Assembly: GCA_002344075.1 (NCBI GenBank)
Contig: DDTM01000126.1
Coordinates: 67,982 to 131,981 of the forward strand
DNA: 64,000 bases
From: Bacteroidetes bacterium UBA2364
GTDB taxonomy: Bacteria > Bacteroidota > Rhodothermia > Rhodothermales > UBA2364
Reading direction: 5' to 3'
Made by a program: the position numbers and the translations under genes. A model generated the notes under the pieces. The model saw only the letters and a program-made list of their open reading frames with translations. It was not told the DNA's origin and did no database searches. Of this stretch, positions 9,485 through 17,397 are shown piece after piece (within the stretch, counting starts at the first letter, position 1; each line of letters opens with the position of its first letter).

Positions 9485-10840
9485 TCAAACGCCCACGGCT
9501 CCATAATATATTTCTAAGCGACCAAGTCCATAATTCCGGGCTTGGGCTTCTTGTGGATGTCGGACGTGCCACTCGAACTCTTCACGGAAGTGTCGGATGG
9601 CGGCAGCAACAGGCCATGCAGCGGCATCGCCCAGTGGACAAATGGTATTGCCCTCTATTTTCTTGGAAATATCTACCAACAGGTCTAGGTCATGGTCATG
9701 GCCATGACCATGCTCAATGCGGTGCAGCACCTTTTCCATCCAACCCGTCCCTTCGCGGCACGGCGAACATTGTCCGCAGGACTCGTGGTGATAAAAACGG
9801 GCATAGGTATAGGTATTCCGCACGATACACTGATCTTCGTCAAAGACAATAAAACCACCAGAACCCAACATCGTCCCGGTCAAAAACCCGCCATCCGAGA
9901 GCGATTCATACGTCATCACGCGGTCTTCGCCTTTTGCATTTTTGAGCATCAGATCGGCGGGCAGAATTGGAACCGAAGAACCACCGGGCACACAGGCCTT
10001 GAAGCGTTTACCGCCTGGAATGCCGCCACAATACTCGTCGGAGAAGATAAACTCCTCTACAGGCAATCCCATTTCAATCTCATACACCCCCGGTTTGTTT
10101 AGATTTCCGCACGCCGAGATCAATTTCGTTCCGGTACTTCTTCCCACACCAACCGCCGCATACGCATCTCCACCTTCGTTCACAATAACGGGTACTGCCG
10201 CTAGGGTTTCCACATTATTCACCACCGTTGGGCTTTGCCAAAGCCCTTTCACTGCCGGAAAAGGCGGTTTGATGCGCGGATTGCCCCGCTTTCCCTCCAA
10301 CGACTCAATGAGTGCCGTCTCCTCGCCACAGATATACGCCCCACCCCCCGGCGCAACGTAGAGGTCTAACGAAAAATCCGTCCCCAAGATTTTCCTCCCC
10401 AACCAACCATGTAAATAGGCTTCCGCAATGGCCTTTTCAAGAATTTTGACAATCCATTTATACTCGCCCCGAATGTAGATATAGGCCGTCTGTACGCCCA
10501 ATGCATAGCTCGATGTTATCATCCCTTCTACCAACAAATGCGGGATCTTTTCCATCAAATAGCGGTCTTTAAACGTTCCTGGCTCCGACTCGTCCGCATT
10601 ACACAACAAATAGCGCGGTACGCCCTCTGGTTTAGCCAAAAAACTCCATTTCATACCCGTCGGAAAACCTGCACCGCCTCGCCCACGCAATCCGGAACGT
10701 TTCACCTCGTCCACTACCTCTTCCGGCGTCAGGGACTTTAGCGCCTTCTCGACCGAGCGATAGCCACCCATCTTCCGATATATTTCGTAGCCTTGAATGC
10801 CTGCCACGTGGGCATGTTCTAACAGAATTTTACGAGACAT
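9485..10840 (-). CDS. nuoF: NADH-quinone oxidoreductase subunit F (NADH/FMN site)
   Basis: A 451-residue peripheral subunit that oxidises NADH through FMN. The FMN and NADH loops are intact (SGLRGRGGAGFPTGMKW, NADESEPGTFKDR, YICGEETALIESLEG), as are the cluster N3 ligands CGQCSPCREGTGW and the later Cys in GNTICPLGDAA. Between those ligands the usual acidic/basic linker is replaced by an unusual His-Gly-Asp run, EHGHGHDHDLDLL (about residues 376-388), encoded by a 22-bp perfect palindrome at 9691-9712. The gene is separated from nuoE by 190 bases that hold a possible broken small reading frame, instead of the few bases usual in this operon. Confidence 0.96.
   Translation of the reverse strand: MSRKILLEHAHVAGIQGYEIYRKMGGYRSVEKALKSLTPEEVVDEVKRSGLRGRGGAGFPTGMKWSFLAKPEGVPRYLLCNADESEPGTFKDRYLMEKIPHLLVEGMITSSYALGVQTAYIYIRGEYKWIVKILEKAIAEAYLHGWLGRKILGTDFSLDLYVAPGGGAYICGEETALIESLEGKRGNPRIKPPFPAVKGLWQSPTVVNNVETLAAVPVIVNEGGDAYAAVGVGRSTGTKLISACGNLNKPGVYEIEMGLPVEEFIFSDEYCGGIPGGKRFKACVPGGSSVPILPADLMLKNAKGEDRVMTYESLSDGGFLTGTMLGSGGFIVFDEDQCIVRNTYTYARFYHHESCGQCSPCREGTGWMEKVLHRIEHGHGHDHDLDLLVDISKKIEGNTICPLGDAAAWPVAAAIRHFREEFEWHVRHPQEAQARNYGLGRLEIYYGAVGV
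9691..9712. repeat. 22-bp perfect palindrome inside nuoF
   Basis: The sequence from 9691 to 9712 equals its own reverse complement, centred on GGCC. On the coding strand it encodes the His-Gly-His-Gly-His-Asp-His core of the NuoF linker between two cluster N3 ligands. It is visible directly; whether it is anything more than a by-product of alternating His/Gly/Asp codons is unknown. Confidence 0.8.
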
Positions 10841-11023
10841 TTTCTGTATGTGGGTCTGGTTGGGTCTTTTGTTTAATGTAGTCTAATAAGTGCTGGCCTA
10901 TGGTGGATTTTAGGTTTTGCACCTTTCCAGGCATTTCGGGATCGTCGTAGCCTGATTCCATAGGCAAAGTCTGGATACGAAAACCTTTTTCAGATTAGAT
11001 ATTATAGGATCAATGTCTTTCAT
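10830..11023 (-). pseudogene. Small reading frame between nuoE and nuoF, apparently frameshifted
   Basis: The nuoE-nuoF gap is almost exactly filled by two overlapping short frames. One opens at ATG 11023, 7 bases after the nuoE stop, and reads MKDIDPIISNLKKVF before drifting into a different frame. The other is open from 10961 (MESGYDDPEMPGKVQNLKST...) to a TAA at 10832-10830 that overlaps the nuoF start by 11 bases. Adding one base to the T-run on the coding strand (A-run at 10980-10983 on the plus strand) would join them into one 64-residue protein, MKDIDPIISNLKKVFRIQTL..., ending ...HTENVS. The fit to the gap suggests a genuine small gene that is mutated, mis-sequenced, or translated only as the 43-residue part. 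I recognise no family. Confidence 0.4.
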
Positions 11024-11030
11024 ATCTTTC

Positions 11031-11570
11031 TTAGTCTATCTTTTCCCAAGCCTTTGGAGGAACTGGCTGTTTTTGCCACGCATCTACTAATGCATCAATT
11101 TTTTCCTCGGTCAGGTTTTCGTAATAATGTTCGCCACATTGCATCATCGGGGCATAACCACAAGCCCCCAAGCACTCGGCAGATTTTAGCGTAAAGAAGC
11201 CATCTTCGGTGGTTTCATTCACCTTAATGCCCAATTTTTGCTGGAGATAAGCTATCGTCTTATCGGCTCCGCGCAGCATACACGGCCCCGTATGACAAAC
11301 CTCCAACATATACTTCCCAACGGGCTTAAGATTGAACATCGTATAAAACGTAGCCACTTCATACACCTCGATGGGCGAGATAGCAAGCAAATCTGCCACA
11401 TAGTCCATCACCTCGGCGGTCAGATGCCCGCCAAAATCTTCTTGGGCCATATGTAATACCCGAATCAAGGCGCTTTTCTGACGGCCTTCTGGGAATTGCC
11501 CCACGATCTTCCGAACCTGTGCAAGGCGTTCTTCGGAGAAACGAGGCGGGTTATAAGCCATTATTTCCAT
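11031..11570 (-). CDS. nuoE: NADH-quinone oxidoreductase subunit E ([2Fe-2S])
   Basis: A 179-residue thioredoxin-fold subunit that carries cluster N1a beside NuoF. The four ligands are in CHTGPC and CLGACGYAP, with the usual spacing of about 40 residues between the pairs. The N-terminal helical domain (VYEVATFYTMFNLKPVGKY) is typical. A start at the fourth codon (MAYNPPRFSEE) is equally possible. It follows nuoD by 10 bases. Confidence 0.96.
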   Translation of the reverse strand: MEIMAYNPPRFSEERLAQVRKIVGQFPEGRQKSALIRVLHMAQEDFGGHLTAEVMDYVADLLAISPIEVYEVATFYTMFNLKPVGKYMLEVCHTGPCMLRGADKTIAYLQQKLGIKVNETTEDGFFTLKSAECLGACGYAPMMQCGEHYYENLTEEKIDALVDAWQKQPVPPKAWEKID

Positions 11571-11580
11571 TGGTTTTACC

Positions 11581-12792
11581 TTAAGCGTCTAATTCTCCGG
11601 CAATAACATTGAGCGAAGACATGGTGAGGATCGCATCCGAGATCATCGCTCCTTGTACCATCTCCGGAAATGCCTGATAATAAATAAAACAAGGCCGCCT
11701 GAAGTGTAAGCGATAAGGCGCACGTCCACCGTCACTGATTAGATAGAAACCCAACTCTCCATTGGCCCCTTCTACGGCATGATAGACCTCGCCTGCTGGA
11801 ACGGGAGCCTCGCCCATCACAATTTTGAAATGATAGATGAGCGCCTCCATGTTGTTATAAACCTCATCTTTCGGCGGCAAATAAAAATCGGGAACATCTG
11901 CATGGAAGGGGCCTTCAGGAAGACCATCCAATGCCTGTTGAATAATGTGCAGACTTTGGCGGATTTCCTCTTGCCGCACCATAAAGCGGTCGTAGGTGTC
12001 ACCGTTGTCACCAATAGGAATCATGAAGTCAAAATCTTCGTAAGACGAGTACGGATTCATCACCCGTACATCGTAATCTACACCCGCAGCCCGTAAATTG
12101 GGGCCAGAGAAGCCATAGCTCAACGCACGCTCTGCCGAAATCCCCCCCACATTAATCGTCCGATCCATAAAAATGCGGTTCCTTTCCAAAAGCCGACAGA
12201 ACTCATCGAAGCGAGCCGGAAACTCCTTCAGAAACGACCGAAGTTTATGGTAAAATACCTTATCGAAGTCCCGCTCAAAGCCACCAATCCGCCCGATATT
12301 CGTCGTTAAGCGTGAACCACAAACCTGCTCGTACATCTCATAAATCCGCTCCCGCTCTTGGAACATATACGTAAACCCCGTGAGTGCCCCTGTATCTACC
12401 CCCACCACCGAGTTACAAATCAAGTGGTCGGCAATTCGTGCCAATTCCATAACAATCACCCGCATGTACTCCACCCGCTTTGGTAACGCCACCCCAATCA
12501 ACTTCTCGACGGTCATCCACCATCCCATATTATTGATCGGCGATGAACAGTAGTTAAGACGATCGGTAAGCGGGGTGATTTGATAATACGGACGGCGTTC
12601 GGCAATTTTCTCGAAAGCTCGGTGGATGTATCCGATTGTAGGCTCGGCACTAAAAATCCGTTCACCGTCCACCTTCAAGACATTCTGAAAAACCCCGTGA
12701 GTGGCCGGATGCGTCGGACCTAAGTTCAGCGTGGCAAATTCACCATCCATGGTGTCTTGTGCCGAGAAATAGTTGGGCTGTGCCAAAGACAT
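11581..12792 (-). CDS. nuoD: NADH-quinone oxidoreductase subunit D (49-kDa type)
   Basis: A 403-residue peripheral subunit that lines the quinone-binding site, related to the large subunit of NiFe hydrogenases but without nickel ligands. Signatures include LGPTHPATHGVFQNVLKVDGE, IGYIHRAFEKIAE with the quinone-site His, and the C-terminal RLHFRRPCFIYYQAFPEM...LDA. NuoC and NuoD are separate genes here, not fused as in E. coli. It lies 21 bases after nuoC. Confidence 0.97.
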   Translation of the reverse strand: MSLAQPNYFSAQDTMDGEFATLNLGPTHPATHGVFQNVLKVDGERIFSAEPTIGYIHRAFEKIAERRPYYQITPLTDRLNYCSSPINNMGWWMTVEKLIGVALPKRVEYMRVIVMELARIADHLICNSVVGVDTGALTGFTYMFQERERIYEMYEQVCGSRLTTNIGRIGGFERDFDKVFYHKLRSFLKEFPARFDEFCRLLERNRIFMDRTINVGGISAERALSYGFSGPNLRAAGVDYDVRVMNPYSSYEDFDFMIPIGDNGDTYDRFMVRQEEIRQSLHIIQQALDGLPEGPFHADVPDFYLPPKDEVYNNMEALIYHFKIVMGEAPVPAGEVYHAVEGANGELGFYLISDGGRAPYRLHFRRPCFIYYQAFPEMVQGAMISDAILTMSSLNVIAGELDA

Positions 12793-12813
12793 ATTTAATA
12801 AGGATTGGGTGCG

Positions 12814-13335
12814 TTAACGGCCAAAATAACGGTCATCTTTATCGGTACGGGTTCCATCTTCGAGGCGGTATTCCTTACGCATCGGGAAGTAGTCCATATC
12901 ATCCACATTCAGGATACGGCGTAAGTCTGGATGTCCTTCAAATTTAATGCCATAGAAATCATATGTTTCACGTTCCATCCAATTGGCCGCTGAGAAAAGT
13001 TTTGTGGCTGTCGGTATGACCGGCGCTGCTTCCGAAAAAAACGTTTTTAACCGGATTCGTATATTATTCACCAAGCTATGCAGGTGATAAATCACCCCTA
13101 ACTCGCGCTGGTGCTGATCTGGATAATGGACACCACAAAGATCGGTTAAAAAACCAAAGTTTAGTTCTGGATCATCCCGCAAAAAAGTCATGATGGGCAA
13201 GACCTCTCGCTTCGTAACCTCTAAGGTTAGCAAACCATAAGGCTCGGAAACGTCCTGAATGGCTTCGGGAAAATGATCCTTGATACGATCTAAAACAAGT
13301 TGCTGGGTGAGTGCCTGCATGACGTGTGGTCGCAT
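12814..13335 (-). CDS. nuoC: NADH-quinone oxidoreductase subunit C (30-kDa type)
   Basis: A 173-residue peripheral subunit of complex I. The C-terminal half holds the family motif ERETYDFYGIKFEGHPDLRRIL followed by DMDYFPMRKEYRLEDGTRTDKDD. It carries no cofactor and helps hold the hydrophilic arm together. A start at MQALTQQLVLDRIKD, four codons in, is as likely as MRPHVMQ. It is 13 bases from nuoB. Confidence 0.95.
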   Translation of the reverse strand: MRPHVMQALTQQLVLDRIKDHFPEAIQDVSEPYGLLTLEVTKREVLPIMTFLRDDPELNFGFLTDLCGVHYPDQHQRELGVIYHLHSLVNNIRIRLKTFFSEAAPVIPTATKLFSAANWMERETYDFYGIKFEGHPDLRRILNVDDMDYFPMRKEYRLEDGTRTDKDDRYFGR

Positions 13336-13348
13336 TTATGCTTGAGAA

Positions 13349-13897
13349 TCAATCAATTTTATAAGAGGCTAACAAATGACGGTATTCTTCAGATTGGCGG
13401 CGGCGCAAAGACTCATTCTTGACCAATTCCTGAATCTTCATCACCCCATCTATGATTTGCTCTGGCCTCGGCGGGCATCCGGGCACATAGACATCCACAG
13501 GAATTACTTTATCTATGCCTTGCAGCACAGCGTACGTATCAAATATTCCGCCGGAAGACGCACAAGCACCAACAGCAATCACCCACTTAGGTTCAGCCAT
13601 TTGTTCATATACCTGGCGTAATACCGGAGCCATTTTCTTGGCGATGGTTCCCATCACCATCAACAAATCCGCCTGACGCGGTGAAAAACTGAGCCGTTCT
13701 GCGCCAAAGCGGGCCAAATCGTAGTTTGCACCCATGGTTGCCATAAACTCAATGCCGCAACAGGAAGTAGCAAAGGGCAACGGCCAAATAGAATTGGCAC
13801 GGGCAATACCAATCACTTTTTCAATATTCGTGGCAAAAAATCCTTCCCCCACATAGCCTTCGGGACGTTCAACAACACGAGGTCTTTGCTTAATCAT
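13349..13897 (-). CDS. nuoB: NADH-quinone oxidoreductase subunit B (cluster N2)
   Basis: About 182 residues, binding cluster N2, the last electron carrier before quinone. Ligands are the tandem cysteines in PFATSCCGIEF, Cys in GACASSGGIFDTYA and Cys in VDVYVPGCPPRPE. I place the start at MIKQRPRVVERPEG (13897). The open frame continues to an ATG at 13969 inside nuoA, but the extra 24 residues (NNFFRLSFNSYSYDQ) do not look like NuoB. A 19-bp direct repeat covers this start and leaves a decoy ATG at 13920 that reads only Met-Ile-Lys-stop. Confidence 0.95.
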   Translation of the reverse strand: MIKQRPRVVERPEGYVGEGFFATNIEKVIGIARANSIWPLPFATSCCGIEFMATMGANYDLARFGAERLSFSPRQADLLMVMGTIAKKMAPVLRQVYEQMAEPKWVIAVGACASSGGIFDTYAVLQGIDKVIPVDVYVPGCPPRPEQIIDGVMKIQELVKNESLRRRQSEEYRHLLASYKID

Positions 13898-13934
13898 AGG
13901 AGTATGAATTACTTGATCATAGGAGTATGAATTA
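13893..13934. repeat. Tandem 19-bp direct repeat over the nuoB start codon
   Basis: Two identical 19-base copies (13893-13911 and 13916-13934), 23 bases apart, each contain the ATG context of nuoB on the minus strand. The downstream copy supplies the likely start; the upstream copy gives an out-of-frame ATG followed by two codons and TAA. It looks like a short slipped-strand duplication. Confidence 0.85.
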
Positions 13935-13952
13935 AAGGATAACCGAAAAAAA

Positions 13953-14318
13953 TTATTTATCCCATTCAAACGCGCCTTTCTTTAGGACGTAATAAAAGCC
14001 CATCAAAAAAACCGAAACAAATAATAACACCGCCATAAATCCTTCCATGCCCATACCACGGAAATTCACTGCATAGGGATAGAAGAAAATAACTTCCACA
14101 TCAAATAAGACAAAGAGAATAGCAGTCATAAAATACTTGATAGAAATAGGAAAACGGGCATCCCCTTCTCCCTCAATACCACACTCAAAAGTGTCTTTTT
14201 TTACTGCTCCACCACGTTTTGGCCCCAAAAGGTGCGTAATGATCAAGCTAATAAATACAAACCCAATTGCAACAATAGATTGTATGATAATGGGGATGTA
14301 ACTTTCGGGCAGGTGCAT
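13953..14318 (-). CDS. nuoA: NADH-quinone oxidoreductase subunit A
   Basis: The first gene of the operon: a 121-residue, three-helix membrane subunit next to the quinone site. The loop YECG-type motif is present as DTFECGIEGEGDARFPISIKYF, and the second helix reads LFVLFDVEVIFFYPYAV with the conserved acidic residues. A weak promoter-like TATATTTA lies on the minus strand at 14361-14354, about 36 bases upstream of the ATG, but no convincing upstream box accompanies it. Confidence 0.96.
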   Translation of the reverse strand: MHLPESYIPIIIQSIVAIGFVFISLIITHLLGPKRGGAVKKDTFECGIEGEGDARFPISIKYFMTAILFVLFDVEVIFFYPYAVNFRGMGMEGFMAVLLFVSVFLMGFYYVLKKGAFEWDK

Positions 14319-14574
14319 GTTATGGCTGCGTTTATTGGAATGTTACTGTTGACTAAATATACAATTAGGTGATGACTGGGGTGAGTAGGATATCAAGTTA
14401 AGGGTATTCCATACCTCCTAATGTACTTCTTTTACGAACTTTTTCCTAAATGCAATAAACATAACCGCAAATAAAAAACGGACTTAAAGGTTTCTTTAAA
14501 TATCACGCTATGTTTATCGGCAATTATCACTTATTTACAACTTCAGGCACGTAAAAAAGCGGTTTCATTTGGCC
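14319..14574. other. Intergenic region upstream of nuoA
   Basis: This AT-rich stretch separates the nuo operon from the rnpB terminator hairpin and should contain the nuo promoter. The only promoter-like string I can point to is TATATTTA on the minus strand (14361-14354), close to the TAnnTTTG box of Bacteroidota but without a matching upstream element. I see no gene or RNA in it. Confidence 0.4.
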
Positions 14575-14618
14575 TTAAATAGGTCGAGGTATCCAAAAGG
14601 ATACCTCGACCTATTTAA
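14575..14618 (-). terminator. 20-bp perfect hairpin downstream of rnpB
   Basis: A 20-base arm (14575-14594), an AAAA loop and a perfectly complementary arm (14599-14618). It lies just past the 3' end of rnpB in the direction of rnpB transcription, so it most likely ends that transcript. A long U-run directly after the stem is lacking; the outermost pairs are A/T only. Confidence 0.7.
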
Positions 14619-14624
14619 ACGACC

Positions 14625-15033
14625 GCTATGCCCAGCCTGTAAGCCGAATTCTGTCTGCCCGTCACTGGTCGCAAGCGGCGAGGAGATCATCATTTATCTG
14701 GGACGGCCATTACTGGCCGCCTCTATCAACCTACCCGTGTACATCCGGACGGGCCGCCCGTGTTGCCTAAACAACATACACTGCTTGGTCTTTCACCTCG
14801 TGAGGTTTACCTGGCCGTACCAGTCACCTGATACGCCGGTGGGTACTTATTCCACCATTTCACCCCTCACCTGTACCCATAGGGGCCATCGGCGGGTTTA
14901 TTTTCTGTTGCACTTGCTGTCAACCGCTTGGAATCGGACATCCTCAAGCAGTTGCCTCCCCGTTAGGAAGCACGATGCCCTTTGGTGTTCGGACTTTCCT
15001 CCCGACAAAAATCGGGCGATGATCCGGCTGGAT
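14625..15033 (-). ncRNA. rnpB: RNase P RNA, bacterial class A
   Basis: This is the catalytic RNA that removes 5' leaders from tRNA precursors. The minus strand contains the nearly invariant blocks GAGGAAAGTCCGAACACC and GGGCATCGTGCTTCCTAACG near the 5' end, and CAGAATTCGGCTTACAGGC at the 3' end. The terminal helix P1 can be paired: CCAGCC (minus strand of 15031-15026) with GGCTGG (minus strand of 14637-14632). Length of about 400 bases is normal. The boundaries are estimated from P1. The 5' end follows the stop codon of the upstream coiled-coil gene by about two bases, so rnpB is either processed from that transcript or driven by a promoter inside that gene. A 267-codon frame on the opposite strand over this RNA is spurious. 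Confidence 0.93.
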
Positions 15034-15792
15034 TTATTCTGCGGCTTCCATTTCCAAAACCGTTTCCCGGAACAAGTCTTGATCTACAATAATACGGCCG
15101 CTGTGTTCACACACAATCACTTTATTCCGTTGACGAATTTCAACTTGGCGTTGTTGCGGGACGGCATATCCAGCAACAGCGCCTCTTTCTATCGCAATAA
15201 CGGCCCTTCCATCACGCAGACGGCTCCGCAAGCGGTTATACGCCATCCGATATCGAGCGTCAATTGCGGATTCGAGGCTCGCACGACGTTCGAGCAAGGC
15301 ATCTTCTTCGTGGCGGGTATCTTCCATAACCGCATTAAGTTCTTCTTTCTTCCCATCAATCATCCGGTCTAACTGCTCCATCCGGACACGAACTTGCTCC
15401 AGCGCGACCGCATTCGCTTCGTCCCGCTGCTTCAGGGTCTCCATCCGGAAGTTAGACTCCTGAATCCGTTGGCGATGTACTTCAATTTCTTTCGTCAACG
15501 CATCATATTCACGGTTATTGCGAACTTGATTTTGCTGCTTTTGGTACCGTTCAATAAGGGATTGGCTTTCTAGTTGATCAAATTGAATACGCTTTCGCTC
15601 CAACTCCCCATCTTGTTTTTCTTGTTGGTATTTATCAATACGTCTTTGCAGACCCACACGCTCATCCTCTAAGTCCCGGATTTCGTCCGGTAAGTCTCCA
15701 CGCAATTTATGCATCTGATCCACCCGACCATCAATATATTGTAAACGGATGAGGGCTTTCAGTTGTTCGGGTATGCTCAGTTCTTCTGCCAT
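15034..15792 (-). CDS. Coiled-coil protein of the C4-type zinc-ribbon (DUF164/CdsZ) family with degenerate zinc site
   Basis: A protein of about 252 residues, starting at MAEELSIPEQLKALIRLQ. An earlier in-frame Met at 15855 would add 21 residues that look non-homologous. Roughly residues 15-175 form a long antiparallel coiled coil rich in Glu, Arg and Gln. The C-terminal part keeps the family wording ERGAVAGYAVPQQRQVEIRQ and VIVCEHSGRIIVDQ, but of the four Cys that normally bind zinc (RGACxxCxxxxPPQ and CEHCGRI) only one remains: CEHC has become CEHS and the first pair is Val and Tyr. Family roles are poorly defined. The fold is probably kept but zinc binding is doubtful. Confidence 0.8.
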   Translation of the reverse strand: MAEELSIPEQLKALIRLQYIDGRVDQMHKLRGDLPDEIRDLEDERVGLQRRIDKYQQEKQDGELERKRIQFDQLESQSLIERYQKQQNQVRNNREYDALTKEIEVHRQRIQESNFRMETLKQRDEANAVALEQVRVRMEQLDRMIDGKKEELNAVMEDTRHEEDALLERRASLESAIDARYRMAYNRLRSRLRDGRAVIAIERGAVAGYAVPQQRQVEIRQRNKVIVCEHSGRIIVDQDLFRETVLEMEAAE

Positions 15793-15959
15793 AGCAATAA
15801 AATTTTGGATAAAGGGTTTAAGGGCTTTCGGCATGTTTAACCTTTGAATATACAAGAAAGTTTAGGCTTTTCCGCCGGATCATCAGGAATTCAATTTGGT
15901 CTTCTGGGATTAACGGCGTAATTTCAGGCATAAATTTCTCATACTAAACTTTAACAACC

Positions 15960-17255
15960 ATGTCTAAACCTGTTCAAAAAACACATAGCGGTCAAAAACG
16001 AATCCCTGTAACCGAGCCTCTTCTTAAAACTTGGGGGCTTTGGGCTGTATTGGTTGCTGTCATTGCCGGAATTTATGTTGCGTTGGATGCCACCTTTATT
16101 ACCCTTGGCATTGAGAACCGACTCACCCGTTCTTTAGGCTGTACGGTAAACGAATGGATCACGTGCGAACCGGTTTATGCTTCTGAAAGCGCTTATATGT
16201 TTGGTATTCCGGTGGCAGCATGGGGTGCGGCCTTTTATTTTAGTATTTTGATACTAACGGTTATCGCGTTGATAAATAAAAAGGAAAAAGGTGCTTCGGC
16301 AGTAATGGTTGGTATTGTATTATCTATTCTTGCAGTTCTTTTCTCGATGTTCAAAGCCACCCAACTGATCCAAATGGGGATTGCCTGCCCGCTTTGCATC
16401 GGTATGTATGTGATTAACGGGGCCATTCTCGTATTCCTGATTCTCTCCTTAGTTCGGACGGTTGGATTAGGCGCTTATTTTTCCGGCTTTTTGGGCGCGC
16501 TTCGGAACAACACATCCGGATTTACTTATCAGCCTGCCATTATTACCCCATTAGTGCTCACCTTGTTTGTTTATGGTTTTTCATTCCTTTACTTCAGCAA
16601 CTACCAACGCAAACAAGAACAGGCCACTGCCGCCGATACCGAGTCGGAAACAGCCGTATTACGCTCCGTCCAGCAACATTTTAAGCAAGGGCCACTAGAA
16701 GTTGCATTTGGCCCGAATACGCTCGTTAAGGGTAATAAAGAGGCCAAGGTCTCCATTATCGAATTTGCTGATTTTCAGTGCCCAGCATGTAAAGTGGCAC
16801 GCGACCGCATAGAGTCCATTGTAAATGAGTTTGGAAAATATGTCAGTTTTCGTTTCCAAAACTATCCGTTAGACAACAGCATCAACCCCAACTTACAAAG
16901 TCAGATTCACTCGTTTGCAGGCCCTGCAGCCAAAGCCTTTTTCTGTGCTGCCAATGTTGGAAAAGGTTGGGAAATGCACAAAGCGCTGTTCGACAATCAA
17001 GAAGTTTTGGGAGAAAGCGTCCTTGCACGTGAAGTCCAAAATCTTGGATTAGATACGGGGCGTTTTAATGCCTGTATGACAGATCCCGCTACAACTCGTT
17101 TGGTACAAGAAGACATTGAACGCGGTAAAACTGCTGGGGTTAATAGCACTCCTTCTGTGTACATCAATGGTCGCCTTGTGGATCAATGGGGGAATTTAGA
17201 CGTTCTTCGCCGAATTGTCCGCGAGGAACTCAGCCGTGCTGGCGTAAAAAAATAA
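15960..17255 (+). CDS. VKOR domain fused to a DsbA-like thioredoxin domain
   Basis: A 431-residue membrane protein that should create disulfide bonds in exported proteins. Residues 28-180 form a vitamin K epoxide reductase-type bundle: a membrane helix, the loop cysteines in GCTVNEWITCEPV, the GIPVAAWG motif and the quinone-side active site CPLC (about residues 141-144). After a fifth helix and a linker rich in Gln and Ala comes a thioredoxin domain: IIEFADFQCPACK with the CPAC active site, and the cis-proline loop NSTPSVYING. In such fusions the VKOR part reoxidises the attached thioredoxin and passes electrons to quinone. A clear terminator follows the gene. Confidence 0.93.
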   Translation: MSKPVQKTHSGQKRIPVTEPLLKTWGLWAVLVAVIAGIYVALDATFITLGIENRLTRSLGCTVNEWITCEPVYASESAYMFGIPVAAWGAAFYFSILILTVIALINKKEKGASAVMVGIVLSILAVLFSMFKATQLIQMGIACPLCIGMYVINGAILVFLILSLVRTVGLGAYFSGFLGALRNNTSGFTYQPAIITPLVLTLFVYGFSFLYFSNYQRKQEQATAADTESETAVLRSVQQHFKQGPLEVAFGPNTLVKGNKEAKVSIIEFADFQCPACKVARDRIESIVNEFGKYVSFRFQNYPLDNSINPNLQSQIHSFAGPAAKAFFCAANVGKGWEMHKALFDNQEVLGESVLAREVQNLGLDTGRFNACMTDPATTRLVQEDIERGKTAGVNSTPSVYINGRLVDQWGNLDVLRRIVREELSRAGVKK

Positions 17256-17277
17256 AGGATGGAATACGGTTTATTGG

Positions 17278-17305
17278 GCCTCCGGTACTAAACCGGAGGC
17301 TTTTT
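17278..17305 (+). terminator. Rho-independent terminator after the VKOR-DsbA gene
   Basis: A 9-bp GC-rich stem (GCCTCCGGT with ACCGGAGGC, five-base loop) is followed directly by TTTTT, 23 bases after the stop codon. Confidence 0.9.
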
Positions 17306-17397
17306 AAGCGAGGTCAGAAATAATTTACGAACAAGCCGCCACCAGTTGTTTTTTGTTCGCTTGCCATCACTATTCACTCCCTAAACCCAATTCACAC

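Noticed and set aside
14569..15372. A 267-codon frame on the plus strand
   Set aside because: It runs antisense across rnpB and the end of the zinc-ribbon-family gene; the RNase P RNA blocks explain the sequence.
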